Shown: positions 1-10,153 of the stretch, one piece after another
How the letters are laid out: every line of letters starts with the position of its first letter
Position numbering within the stretch: position 1 is the first letter of the stretch
Source of the DNA: Microbacterium sp. nov. GSS16
GTDB lineage: Bacteria > Actinomycetota > Actinomycetes > Actinomycetales > Microbacteriaceae
Direction: 5' to 3'
Length of the DNA stretch: 64,000 nucleotides
Assembly: GCF_028198145.1 (NCBI RefSeq)
Contig: NZ_CP116338.1
Coordinates: forward strand, 2,666,001 to 2,730,000
The notes under the pieces: model-generated
The model's input: the letters and a program-made list of their open reading frames with translations, nothing else
What the model was told of the DNA's origin: nothing
The model's database searches: none
Made by a program: the position numbers and the translations under genes

Positions 1-20
1 ATCTCTGAGGAGCCCCCCGT

Positions 21-269
21 ATGGATTGGCGCGATAAAGCAGCCTGCCTGACCGTCGACCCCGAGCTGTTCTTCCCCGTCGGGAACACCGGACCGGCCGT
101 CGACCAGATCGAGAAGGCGAAGGCCGTGTGCGCCACCTGCACCGTCACCGAGATCTGCCTGCAGTACGCCCTCGAGTCCGGCCAGGACTCGGGCGTCTGG
201 GGCGGCCTGTCCGAAGACGAGCGTCGCGCTCTCAAGCGCCGCGCCGCCCGCGCACGCCGCGCCGGCTGA
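21..269 (+). CDS. whiB1: WhiB1-type iron-sulfur transcriptional regulator
   Basis: An 82-residue WhiB protein. WhiB family proteins bind a [4Fe-4S] cluster through four cysteines and regulate transcription with the principal sigma factor; WhiB1 members are NO-responsive. Visible cysteines are Cys9, the Cys37-x2-Cys40 pair and Cys46, followed by the family turn GVWGG (about residues 58-62) and a basic DNA-binding tail (RRALKRRAARARRAG). The start DPELFFPVGNTGPA and the short length match WhiB1 rather than WhiB2. A GAGGAG ribosome site lies 7-12 bases before the ATG. It faces pdtaS, the same pairing as Rv3219/Rv3220c. The promoter lies outside the window. Confidence 0.95.
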   Translation: MDWRDKAACLTVDPELFFPVGNTGPAVDQIEKAKAVCATCTVTEICLQYALESGQDSGVWGGLSEDERRALKRRAARARRAG

Positions 270-312
270 CCCCGGCCGCCAGCCTCCCGATCCGATCCCA
301 AGCACCCACGAT

Positions 313-356
313 CGCAGAAGCGCCGGTCATCCTGAGCGATGACCGGCGCTTCTGCG
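313..356. terminator. bidirectional terminator hairpin between whiB1 and pdtaS
   Basis: A perfect 18-bp inverted repeat (313-330 with 339-356) around an 8-base loop, in the gap where the plus-strand whiB1 and minus-strand pdtaS converge. There is no long T-run, as is common in actinobacterial terminators. Confidence 0.85.
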
Positions 357-380
357 CGGTGCGGGACGGCGTCGTCCGGG

Positions 381-1859
381 TCAGACCGAGATCCAGCGCA
401 TCGGGATCTCGATGACCACCTCGGTGCCCTCGCCTTCGGCGCCCTTCCACTCGATGCTGCCGCTGAGCTCGCCCTGGATGAGCGTGCGCACGATCTGCGT
501 GCCCAGGCCCTGGCCCACCCGCCCCTCGGGCAGGCCGTGCCCGCTGTCCGCCACCGTCACGCGCAGCAGCTCCGAAGTGCGGGTCGCCTCGATGTGCACA
601 GTGCCCTCCTGACCCGCGAGACCGTGCTCGACGGCGTTCGTCACCACCTCGGTGAGAGCCAGGGCGAGCGGGGTCGCGTACTCGCTCGGCAGCACGCCGA
701 AGCGACCCTCGAGCTGCGTGCGCGCGCGGGTGTTGGGCGCGGCGGCCACCTCGGCGACGAGCTTGAGCACCCGGTCGAACACCTCGTCGAAGTCGACCGT
801 CTGCGCGAGACCGCTGGCCAGGGTGTCATGCACGACCGCGATCGACTCGACGCGCCGCATCGCCTGAGTGAGCGCCTCGCGCGCCTCATCGGAGTGCGTG
901 CGACGGGCCTGGATGCGCAGCAGCGACGCGACGGTCTGCAGGTTGTTCTTCACACGGTGGTGGATCTCGCGGATCGTGGCGTCCTTGGTGATCAGCTCCT
1001 GCTCCTGGTGGCGAAGCTCCGAAACATCGCGGCACAGCACGATCGCACCGATCCGGGTGCCGTGATCCTTCAGCGGGATCGCTCGCAGCGACACCGTCAC
1101 ACCGCGCGCCTCCATGTCGGTGCGCCAGGGTGCGCGACCGGTGACGACGACGGGCAGCGACTCGTCGACCTGGCGCGACGGCGGCACGAGGCGCGTGGTG
1201 ACCTCGGCGAGCGACTCCCCCTCGAGCTCGTCATCGAAACCCATCCGGTTGAACGCGGACAGCGCGTTGGGGCTCGCGAAGGTCGTGATGCCGTCCACAT
1301 CGAGACGGATCAGTCCGTCCGACGCACGCGGCGCTCCGCGGCGCGGTGCCGTGGGTGCGGCCAGGTCGGGGAACTCGCCCGAGGCGATCATGTGGAACAG
1401 GTCGTTCGCGCACTCGTCGAAGCTGATCTGCTGGCGCGACGGCATCCGCACCTCACCGAGGTTGGTGTGCCGCGTGAGGACGCCGATGATCTCCCCCTCA
1501 TCCTTCCCCTCCCGGCGGCGCACCGGCACGGCCCGCACCCGGGTCGGAGTCTCCTCGAACCAGTCCGGCGATGACGAGTCGACGATCGCACCGGACTCGA
1601 ATGCGGACTGCACCTGTGTGCGCCACTGCGGACGCACCTTCTCACCGACGAGGTCGCGGTAGAACAGGGTGGCTGCGCCGCTCGGGCGGGAGTGGGTGAC
1701 GGCGACGAACGAGCCGTCGGCGGTCTTTATCCAGATCACCATGTCGGCCGAGGCGAGATCGGCCAGCAGCTGGCCGTCGCCTGCCAGACGATGGAGCCAC
1801 TCGACATCCGCATCGGTGAGAAGACCCTGGGCGTGGACGAGGTCGCTGAGTGTTGACAC
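381..1859 (-). CDS. pdtaS: PdtaS-type cytosolic sensor histidine kinase
   Basis: A 492-residue HisKA_2/HWE-like kinase. There is no membrane segment, so it should be cytosolic. Residues about 1-155 form a GAF-like sensor region (QLLADLASADMVIWI), about 180-285 a PAS domain, and the phospho-acceptor box EIHHRVKNNLQT is at about 299-309 with the histidine at 300/301. The HATPase domain follows, with TEVVTNAVEHG and a GxGLGTQIV box. In mycobacteria PdtaS phosphorylates the antiterminator PdtaR; no pdtaR lies in this window. The start is GTG, preceded by TAGGCT at 1866-1871 and a 6-base gap, so the transcript is probably leaderless. Adjacency to whiB1 supports the call. Confidence 0.93.
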   Translation of the reverse strand: MSTLSDLVHAQGLLTDADVEWLHRLAGDGQLLADLASADMVIWIKTADGSFVAVTHSRPSGAATLFYRDLVGEKVRPQWRTQVQSAFESGAIVDSSSPDWFEETPTRVRAVPVRRREGKDEGEIIGVLTRHTNLGEVRMPSRQQISFDECANDLFHMIASGEFPDLAAPTAPRRGAPRASDGLIRLDVDGITTFASPNALSAFNRMGFDDELEGESLAEVTTRLVPPSRQVDESLPVVVTGRAPWRTDMEARGVTVSLRAIPLKDHGTRIGAIVLCRDVSELRHQEQELITKDATIREIHHRVKNNLQTVASLLRIQARRTHSDEAREALTQAMRRVESIAVVHDTLASGLAQTVDFDEVFDRVLKLVAEVAAAPNTRARTQLEGRFGVLPSEYATPLALALTEVVTNAVEHGLAGQEGTVHIEATRTSELLRVTVADSGHGLPEGRVGQGLGTQIVRTLIQGELSGSIEWKGAEGEGTEVVIEIPMRWISV

Positions 1860-1865
1860 GCTTTC

Positions 1866-1871
1866 AGCCTA
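1866..1871 (-). promoter_or_regulatory. predicted -10 element (TAGGCT) for leaderless pdtaS
   Basis: TAGGCT on the minus strand fits TAnnnT and ends 6 bases before the GTG start at 1859, so transcription would begin at the start codon. No ribosome-binding site is visible. Confidence 0.55.
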
Positions 1872-1902
1872 CTGGCGCCTCGCCCGCCGTTCAGAGAAGC
1901 GA

Positions 1903-2295
1903 TCAGAGGATGGCGAGTGAGCTCGCCCGCCATCTGGCGTCGAAGCCCTCCAGCCGGATCGCGACGGCGCGCGTGCGCCCGGGCCCCGCCACCACCACGA
2001 CCGCTTCGATCACATTGTCGACGGGCGCGCTCTCGCGGATCGACAGGATCTGGAAGCTCGGGCGGGTCGGCGCCTGGTTGCGCGCGCTGCGAGCGCGTGC
2101 CGACAGGTTCGCTCTGGTGACGAGAGCGCGGAACGCGTCTTCGCTGAACCATCGCGCGAGCTGGTCGACCTCGCGCACACCGGCGAGCACCTCCAGCGCC
2201 CCCTGCGTCAGACTGCGCAGCAGCGGCACCGGATCGGGCAGCTCTGCCGCCGAGGTCGGCTGCGGAGCGAAGTACTCGTTCAACGTCGTCGTCAT
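1903..2295 (-). CDS. Rv3235 family protein
   Basis: A 130-residue cytosolic protein of the actinobacterial Rv3235-like family, whose function is unknown to me. The N-terminus is proline-rich (FAPQPTSAAELPDPVP), followed by a helix (ALEVLAGVREVDQLARWFSEDAF) and a C-terminal beta-rich part with VVVVAGPGRTRAVAIRLEGFDARWRA, which carries the family signature. Members are usually found near secA in actinobacteria, as here. It lies 43 bp upstream of pdtaS on the same strand, but pdtaS seems to have its own promoter. A G-run precedes the ATG at about 9-16 bases and may serve as ribosome site. Confidence 0.75.
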   Translation of the reverse strand: MTTTLNEYFAPQPTSAAELPDPVPLLRSLTQGALEVLAGVREVDQLARWFSEDAFRALVTRANLSARARSARNQAPTRPSFQILSIRESAPVDNVIEAVVVVAGPGRTRAVAIRLEGFDARWRASSLAIL

Positions 2296-2430
2296 TCCGC
2301 GATACCCCCCGGCTCGTGGTGCTGCTCATCTTCGTAGCGAACCCCACGAAAGTAGCACAGGGCCTCGGCCGTGACGAGGGCGTCCGCACCCGGCTGTGGA
2401 TAACCCGCATGATGCCGATCGGTTCTCCTC

Positions 2431-2436
2431 TACTGT
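2431..2436 (+). promoter_or_regulatory. predicted -10 element (TACTGT) for leaderless gene at 2444
   Basis: TACTGT followed by 7 bases and then GTG at 2444. No Shine-Dalgarno sequence precedes that GTG. The spacing supports GTG 2444 as the true start over the upstream ATG at 2396, which would place this element inside the coding sequence. Confidence 0.5.
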
Positions 2437-2443
2437 CGACAGC

Positions 2444-3037
2444 GTGGAATGGGATCATCTCTTCGACGACCTCGAGGGCCAGCTCGCGGCCGAGTGGGAG
2501 GCGGAGCGGGCGGCGCTGGATGCCGAGTCCGAGCGACTGCGCATCTCGAAGCTGACGTTGCACGACCGCCTGCGTGCGATGAGCGCGACCGAGGGCAGGA
2601 TGGTGCTGGAGCTGGTCGGCGGCGAGCGATGGGATGCCGTGCTGCGCGTGGTCGGCGCCGACTGGGTGGGAGTGAACGCGGGCGGTGACTCCCGGATGAG
2701 GATCGCGCCGCTGGGGGCTGTCGACTCGGTCGCGGTCGACCACGGCACCCTGCTCGGCAGTGTCTCGGCCGACCCGCCCGACGGCGGCCTGCGCGGGCGG
2801 ATGACGCTCGGGTTCGTCCTGCGCGACCTCGCACGGCGGCGGGTGCCCGTGACGGTGGGCAGGCGTTCGGGCGACCCGCAGCACGGCACGATCGATCGCG
2901 CGGGTGCGGACCATCTCGATCTCGCTCTGCACGATCCGCACGAACCTCGACGCGTGCGCGCGGTGCGCGGGTTCCGAAGCATCCCGTTCACCGCCCTCAG
3001 CTGGGTGCGCGTCGAAGACGCCTCCGGCGTCGTCTGA
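2444..3037 (+). CDS. conserved hypothetical actinobacterial protein
   Basis: A protein of 197 residues starting at GTG 2444; an in-frame ATG at 2396 would add 16 residues lacking protein-like character. The N-terminal part (EWDHLFDDLEGQLAAEWEAE) is acidic and helical, continuing to ERLRISKLTLHDRLRA. The rest is predicted beta-rich, with VLELVGGERWDAVLRVVGADWVGV and GFRSIPFTALSWVRV, resembling a repeated small barrel. I see no signal peptide, membrane segment or catalytic motif. I recognise it as a conserved actinobacterial type but cannot assign a function. It lies divergently from the Rv3235-like gene and faces a minus-strand HTH gene. Confidence 0.7.
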   Translation: MEWDHLFDDLEGQLAAEWEAERAALDAESERLRISKLTLHDRLRAMSATEGRMVLELVGGERWDAVLRVVGADWVGVNAGGDSRMRIAPLGAVDSVAVDHGTLLGSVSADPPDGGLRGRMTLGFVLRDLARRRVPVTVGRRSGDPQHGTIDRAGADHLDLALHDPHEPRRVRAVRGFRSIPFTALSWVRVEDASGVV

Positions 3038-3067
3038 GCGGTCGGCCTGCTGGAGCCGGGAACGCTG

Positions 3068-3346
3068 TCAGTCCCTCCGGAGCGGCGCGGTCCCCCACAC
3101 CTCGGGGAAGCTGGCCTCGTTCGACTGCCGCCAGAGCGCCATCCGGCGCGCCTCCTCGGACTGCGCGTCGAGGTACTCGGCGAGGCTGGCGTGCTCGACC
3201 CGCCATCTCGGCGGCGATCCGACCCGGGATCCGCGCAGGCGCCCCTCGTGCACGAGGTCGATGACTTCGTCGACCTCGATGCTGAGAAGCTCCGCCACCT
3301 GCGCGGGCGCGAGGAAGCGCGGAGCCTCTCTGGATGCGTCGGACAT
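3068..3346 (-). CDS. small helix-turn-helix DNA-binding protein (excisionase/MerR-like)
   Basis: A protein of 92 residues. The segment FLAPAQVAELLSIEVDEVIDLVHEGRLRGSRVG (about residues 11-43) is a classic helix-turn-helix_17/excisionase fold, with a wing continuing to PPRWRVEHASLAEYL. It resembles BldC-like or AlpA-like small regulators. Its target is unknown. GAAGG lies just upstream of the ATG, and GAGAAT 6 bases upstream could alternatively drive a leaderless transcript. It is divergent from the SAF/CpaE-like pair and could act on it (inference). Confidence 0.8.
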   Translation of the reverse strand: MSDASREAPRFLAPAQVAELLSIEVDEVIDLVHEGRLRGSRVGSPPRWRVEHASLAEYLDAQSEEARRMALWRQSNEASFPEVWGTAPLRRD

Positions 3347-3443
3347 GCCTTCATTCTCCCCCGCCGGTGGATGAAAGCCGTCGCGGACAGGCCGCTGTGG
3401 ATAACTTCGGCGGCGATCATCCGACTTCTGTGACGATGTCTGG

Positions 3444-4058
3444 ATGATCCGCTCCCGTGCCCATCGCCCGTTCTTCGGCGACCTGCGCTTCGTGATCGGC
3501 GTGGCGCTCGTGATCGCCTCGGTCGCCGGCGTCTGGATCCTGGTCTCGACCTCACGTCAGACCGCTCCGGTGCTCCAGGCGACGCGGACGGTGCTTCCCG
3601 GCGAGTCGATCAGCTCTGCCGACCTGCAGGTCGTGGAGGTGGGGCTCGGGTCGCTAGGGGACTCCTATCTCGCCCCGCACAGTCTCGAGTCAGGCGCGGT
3701 CGCGGTGCGCACGCTCGCCGCCGGGGAGCTGGTGCCGCTCGCCGCCGTCGGAGGCGCCGACGACCTGAGAACCACGTCGGTCGTGATCGGCAGCACAGCC
3801 GTGCCGGCCGATGTCACGAGCGGCGCGTTCGTCGAGCTGTGGCATGCGCCTCCGATCGAGGACGGCCGCGCGTTCGAAGAGCCCCGCATCCTCGTCGCCG
3901 ACGCGGTCGTCGCGCGCGTCGCGGAGGAGGAGGGGATGCTGGCGGGAGCGCGCACCGACGTCGAGGTCATCGTCGACCGGGCCGATGTCGCCGACGTGCT
4001 CGCTGCGATCACGGGCGGGGACGCCATCTCGATCGTCCCTGTGGGGGCGGGCTCGTGA
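3444..4058 (+). CDS. SAF domain-containing membrane protein (CpaB/RcpC-like)
   Basis: A 204-residue protein. Residues about 12-36 form one membrane segment (VIGVALVIASVAGVWILV). A SAF domain follows at about 42-105, with the typical TVLPGESISSADLQVVEVGLG and AVRTLAAGELVPLAAV. In Flp/Tad pilus systems such proteins (CpaB) are periplasmic assembly factors, but stand-alone actinobacterial versions exist. Its stop overlaps the next start by one base (TGATG), coupling it to a CpaE-like ATPase. No CpaF, TadB/C or pilin gene is in the window, so a pilus role is uncertain. Confidence 0.8.
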   Translation: MIRSRAHRPFFGDLRFVIGVALVIASVAGVWILVSTSRQTAPVLQATRTVLPGESISSADLQVVEVGLGSLGDSYLAPHSLESGAVAVRTLAAGELVPLAAVGGADDLRTTSVVIGSTAVPADVTSGAFVELWHAPPIEDGRAFEEPRILVADAVVARVAEEEGMLAGARTDVEVIVDRADVADVLAAITGGDAISIVPVGAGS

Positions 4059-5263
4059 TGAATCTGATCCTCGTCGACGACGGGCCCGATGCGGCGCTGC
4101 TCGCGACCGATCTCGAGCTCGAGGGGGCGCGGGTCGCGCTCGTGCCGCCAGACGCCGTGCCCGCTCTGCAGCTGAGCGGGATCGACGCGCTGCTCGTGCC
4201 GCCGATCCGCTCGCTGCTGACGGCCGAGCTGATCAGCGCCTGCGATCGCGCGGCGGTGCGCGTGGTGCCCGTCGGCACGACCGATTCGCGGATCGCGTCG
4301 CGCTTCGGGCTGCCCGCTCCCCTGCCGTTCGACACGCCCGCCGCGCACGTCCTCGCCACCATCGCCGGCGGCAGCGGCGCCGGCGAAGCTTCCGATCCCG
4401 CCCGGCCTCCCCGCGTGCTGGCGGTGTGGGGGCCGCACGGCGCACCCGGGCGCACCACGCTGGCCATCCAGCTCGCGGTGGAGTTGACCAGGGCGGGACG
4501 CCGCACCGCGCTGGTCGATGCCGACACCGTGGCACCGTCGGTCGCGCTGCAGCTGGGGCTGGGCGATGAGTCGCCGGGGCTCGCCGCCGCGTGCCGGCGA
4601 GCGCAGCTGGGCAGCCTCGACGTCGCCGAGCTGGCGCGGCTCGCGGTGACGCTGGAGACATCGGCGGGAGCGCTCGGCGTGCTCAGCGGGCTCAATCGTC
4701 CCAGCCGGTGGCCGGAGCTCGCAGCGGCGCGCGTGCGCGCGACGCTCGCGGTCGCCCGGGACTGGCAGGACGAGATCGTCGTCGACGTCGCAGCGGCCTT
4801 CGACGAAGACGACGATCTGCTCGGGCCCGATGCGCCGCTGCGCCACGCGGCCACCGCCGCCGTGCTGCTCGAGGCGGATGAGGTTGTCGCGGTGCTCGGT
4901 GCGGATCCGCTCGGCGTCAGCCGCTTCCTTCGGGGGTACGCCGAGCTGCGTCATCTGGTGGGAGACACGCCCGTGACGGTGGTGGCCAACCGGGCGCGTC
5001 CCGGTCCCCTCGGCATCGATGCGAGGGGGCAGATCCGTCGCACGCTGAGCCGGTTCGCGGGGATCGACGACGTCGCCTTCGTCCCGCAGGATCAACGTGC
5101 GGCCGATGCCGCGGCACTGCACGCCAAGGCGATCGCCGACGTCTCGCCGCGCTCTCAGCTCGTCAGCTCGGTGCGGCGCATCGCCGCCGGCCTCGGCGCT
5201 CGCGCCGAGGTCACTGCCGGTAGCTGGAGAGGAAGTTCCCGAGGCGCTCGATCGCCTCGCTGA
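4058..5263 (+). CDS. CpaE/ParA-like P-loop ATPase
   Basis: A protein of 401 residues from ATG 4058, coupled to the SAF gene. Residues about 1-120 resemble a degenerate receiver-like domain, as in CpaE/TadZ. The P-loop VWGPHGAPGRTT (about 126-137) is followed by TLAIQLAVELTRAGRRTALVDAD, the ParA/MinD-type nucleotide-binding segment; the GAPGRTT box lacks the usual GKGGxGKT second lysine pattern and has arginine at the invariant lysine position. ALGVLSGL and DEIVVDVAAAF give later switch-like strands. It may localise an assembly or septum-related complex, but the partner is unknown. Its 3' end overlaps the convergent aminotransferase gene by 53 bp. Confidence 0.8.
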   Translation: MNLILVDDGPDAALLATDLELEGARVALVPPDAVPALQLSGIDALLVPPIRSLLTAELISACDRAAVRVVPVGTTDSRIASRFGLPAPLPFDTPAAHVLATIAGGSGAGEASDPARPPRVLAVWGPHGAPGRTTLAIQLAVELTRAGRRTALVDADTVAPSVALQLGLGDESPGLAAACRRAQLGSLDVAELARLAVTLETSAGALGVLSGLNRPSRWPELAAARVRATLAVARDWQDEIVVDVAAAFDEDDDLLGPDAPLRHAATAAVLLEADEVVAVLGADPLGVSRFLRGYAELRHLVGDTPVTVVANRARPGPLGIDARGQIRRTLSRFAGIDDVAFVPQDQRAADAAALHAKAIADVSPRSQLVSSVRRIAAGLGARAEVTAGSWRGSSRGARSPR

Positions 5264-6434
5264 GCACGCGGGCCTCGGGCAGGGTCACGACGCGCAGGTG
5301 GTCCGGGGTCGCCCAGTTGAATCCGGTGCCCTGCACGAGCAGGATCTTCTCCGACACGAGCAGGTCGTAGACGAGCTTCTCGTCGTCGCGGATCTCGTGT
5401 ACCTCGGGGTCGAGCCGCGGGAAGGCGTACAGCGCTCCTGCGGGCTTCACGCAGCTGACGCCGGGGATCGACTCGAGACCGCGCCACGCGATGTCTCGCT
5501 GCTCGTGCAGTCGGCCGGTCGGCGCGATCAGCGAGTCGATCGACTGCACCCCGCCGAGAGCCGCCTGCACGGCGAACTGCGCGGGCACGTTGGGGCACAG
5601 ACGGGTGGATGCCAATAGGGTGATGCCCTCGAGGAACCCCTGCGCGTGCGACTTCGGCCCCGTGATGACGAGCCATCCGGAGCGGTATCCGGCGACCCGG
5701 TAGGTCTTGGAGAGCCCGTTGAAGGTGAGGCAGAGCAGATCGGGGGCGAGCGTCGCAGTGGGGATGTGCGTCGCCTCGTCGAACAGGATGCGGTCATAGA
5801 TCTCGTCGGAGAGCAGCAGCAGCTCGTTCTCTCTGGCGATCTGCACGAGACCCTCGAGCACCTCTCTCGAGTACACGGCGCCGGTCGGGTTGTTGGGGTT
5901 GATGATGACGATCGCCTTGGTGCGCGGCGTCACCTTCGAGCGGATGTCGTCGAGGTCGGGCTGCCAGCCGTTCTCCTCATCGCAGACGTAATGCACCGGC
6001 GTGCCGCCGGCGAGCGAGGTCATCGCCGTCCACAGCGGATAGTCCGGGGCGGGGATGAGCACCTCGTCGCCCTCGTCGAGCAGCGCCTGCATGACCATGG
6101 TGATCAGCTCGGAGACGCCGTTGCCGAGGAAGACGTCGTCGGGGTCGAAGCGCGGGAAGCCCTCGATCTCCTCGTACCGGCTGACGACGGCACGACGAGC
6201 GGTGATCACGCCCTTGCTCTCGCTGTAGCCGTGCGCGGTGGGCAGGGCCGCGAGCATGTCGCGCACGATCTGGTGTGGCGCCTCGAAACCGAAGGTCGCG
6301 GGGTTGCCGGTGTTCAGCTTGAGGATCTGGTGCCCCTCGGACTCCAGGCGCGCCGCCTCGACCAGTGCCTTGCCGCGGATCTCGTAGAGAACGTTCCTCA
6401 GCTTCGACGACTGATCAAGTGTGCGGCGGGTCAT
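5211..6434 (-). CDS. PLP-dependent aminotransferase, alanine aminotransferase (AlaA/AlaT) type
   Basis: A 407-residue fold-type I aminotransferase, class I/II. It probably interconverts alanine and pyruvate with glutamate/2-oxoglutarate. Visible motifs are LNTGNPATFGFE (about 40-51), GNGVSELI near 105 for phosphate binding, NPNNPTGAVYS at 179-189, SDEIYDRILFD at 209-219, and the Schiff-base lysine in FNGLSKTYRVAGYRSGW, Lys243. The end GTGFNWATPDHLRVVTLP carries the carboxylate-binding arginine. The FEAP and LVQIAREN features are typical of the AlaA group, similar to Rv0337c (AspC). It lies downstream of secA on the same strand, 69 bp away, with a separate function. Confidence 0.9.
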   Translation of the reverse strand: MTRRTLDQSSKLRNVLYEIRGKALVEAARLESEGHQILKLNTGNPATFGFEAPHQIVRDMLAALPTAHGYSESKGVITARRAVVSRYEEIEGFPRFDPDDVFLGNGVSELITMVMQALLDEGDEVLIPAPDYPLWTAMTSLAGGTPVHYVCDEENGWQPDLDDIRSKVTPRTKAIVIINPNNPTGAVYSREVLEGLVQIARENELLLLSDEIYDRILFDEATHIPTATLAPDLLCLTFNGLSKTYRVAGYRSGWLVITGPKSHAQGFLEGITLLASTRLCPNVPAQFAVQAALGGVQSIDSLIAPTGRLHEQRDIAWRGLESIPGVSCVKPAGALYAFPRLDPEVHEIRDDEKLVYDLLVSEKILLVQGTGFNWATPDHLRVVTLPEARVLSEAIERLGNFLSSYRQ

Positions 6435-6503
6435 TCCGCAAGGATACCGGCAGCGGCAGAGTGAGCTGACGCGGGCGACGTCCGCCGCCCGCGTCCGCGC
6501 GCA

Positions 6504-9254
<2,751 letters not shown>

Positions 9255-9418
9255 GGATGTCTCCCTTGGGTATACGTCCCGGAACAACGGTCTGCACCGG
9301 ACATGCTTTGCCATGTTACCGGCGCGTGACCTGCGCACGCTGTGCACCGGCGGGTCGGCGCACGCTCACGGCGAACGGACACGCCGGGCGGGCTGCGACG
9401 AGCATCCGATGTTGCCGG

Positions 9419-9428
9419 ATATGCATAT
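9419..9428. promoter_or_regulatory. candidate PadR operator palindrome
   Basis: ATATGCATAT is a perfect 10-bp palindrome, 42 bp upstream of the padR start and set in an AT-rich island in GC-rich DNA. PadR proteins often repress their own gene through ATGxxxCAT-like palindromes, so autoregulation is plausible. Confidence 0.4.
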
Positions 9429-9470
9429 ACCGAGAAACGCGATACCGGTGCGTCCGGTCGAGGAGTCACC

Positions 9471-10064
9471 ATGTCCGTCCGCCAGAGCCTGCTCGCCATC
9501 CTCGACCAGGGGCCGTGCTACGGCTATCAGCTGCGCGCCGAGTTCGATCGTCGCACGGGCTCCACCTGGCCGCTCAACGTGGGCCAGATCTACAACACGC
9601 TCGAGCGCCTTGAGCGCGACGGCCTCGTCGAGAGGGGCGCGGTCGACGAGCGCGGGCACGTGTACTGGGAGATCACCGCTGCCGGGCGCGCGAACGTGCG
9701 CGACTGGCTGGGATCACCCGTCGAGCGCGCGCACGGCACCCGCGACGAGCTGGCCGTCAAGCTGGCGGTCGCCGCGACCCTGCCCGGAGTGGACGTCGGC
9801 GCCGTCATCCGACGACAGCGGACAGCCTCGCTGCAGCAGCTGCACCAGCTGACCGAGGCACGCGGCGCGGGTGCCGATGCGAGCGACCCGGAAGAGCTCG
9901 CCCGCTCACTGGTGGTCGACTCGATGATCTTCGCCGCAGAGGCCGAGACGCGCTGGCTCGATCACCTCGAGCGGCGCCTCGGCGAGCAGCCGCTGCAGGC
10001 CATGCAGCTCGCGCTGTCGACCGACCGCCCCAAGCGCGGCCGGCCCGCGAAGACCCCCGCCTGA
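9471..10064 (+). CDS. PadR family transcriptional regulator
   Basis: A 197-residue dimeric winged-helix repressor. The N-terminal domain at about 1-80 shows the PadR signature: LLAILDQGPCYGYQLRAEF, then WPLNVGQIYNTLERLERDGLV and a wing RGHVYWEITAAGR. The C-terminal part (about 85-180) is helical and provides dimerisation, like Vir_act_alpha_C domains. Start ATG 9471 has GAGGAG 7-12 bases upstream; an in-frame upstream ATG at 9342 lacks this and adds non-conserved residues. PadR regulators usually control a nearby transporter, but none is adjacent; the downstream coiled-coil gene is the only same-strand candidate. Ligand unknown. Confidence 0.92.
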   Translation: MSVRQSLLAILDQGPCYGYQLRAEFDRRTGSTWPLNVGQIYNTLERLERDGLVERGAVDERGHVYWEITAAGRANVRDWLGSPVERAHGTRDELAVKLAVAATLPGVDVGAVIRRQRTASLQQLHQLTEARGAGADASDPEELARSLVVDSMIFAAEAETRWLDHLERRLGEQPLQAMQLALSTDRPKRGRPAKTPA

Positions 10065-10141
10065 CGTCGACGTCGGCCGACGCGGCCGTGACGTTCGCGC
10101 ACGGCGCATCGGATGCACAGCACGCGCATCGACCTCGACCG

Positions 10142-10147
10142 TAGGAT
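10142..10147 (+). promoter_or_regulatory. predicted -10 element (TAGGAT) for leaderless gene at 10154
   Basis: TAGGAT ends 6 bases before the ATG at 10154, with no Shine-Dalgarno sequence between, indicating a probable leaderless transcript. Confidence 0.55.
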
Positions 10148-10153
10148 CGTCAC

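Noticed and set aside
2396..2443. Upstream ATG as the start of the gene at 2444
   Set aside because: A -10 element lies inside this segment and the added residues look non-coding.
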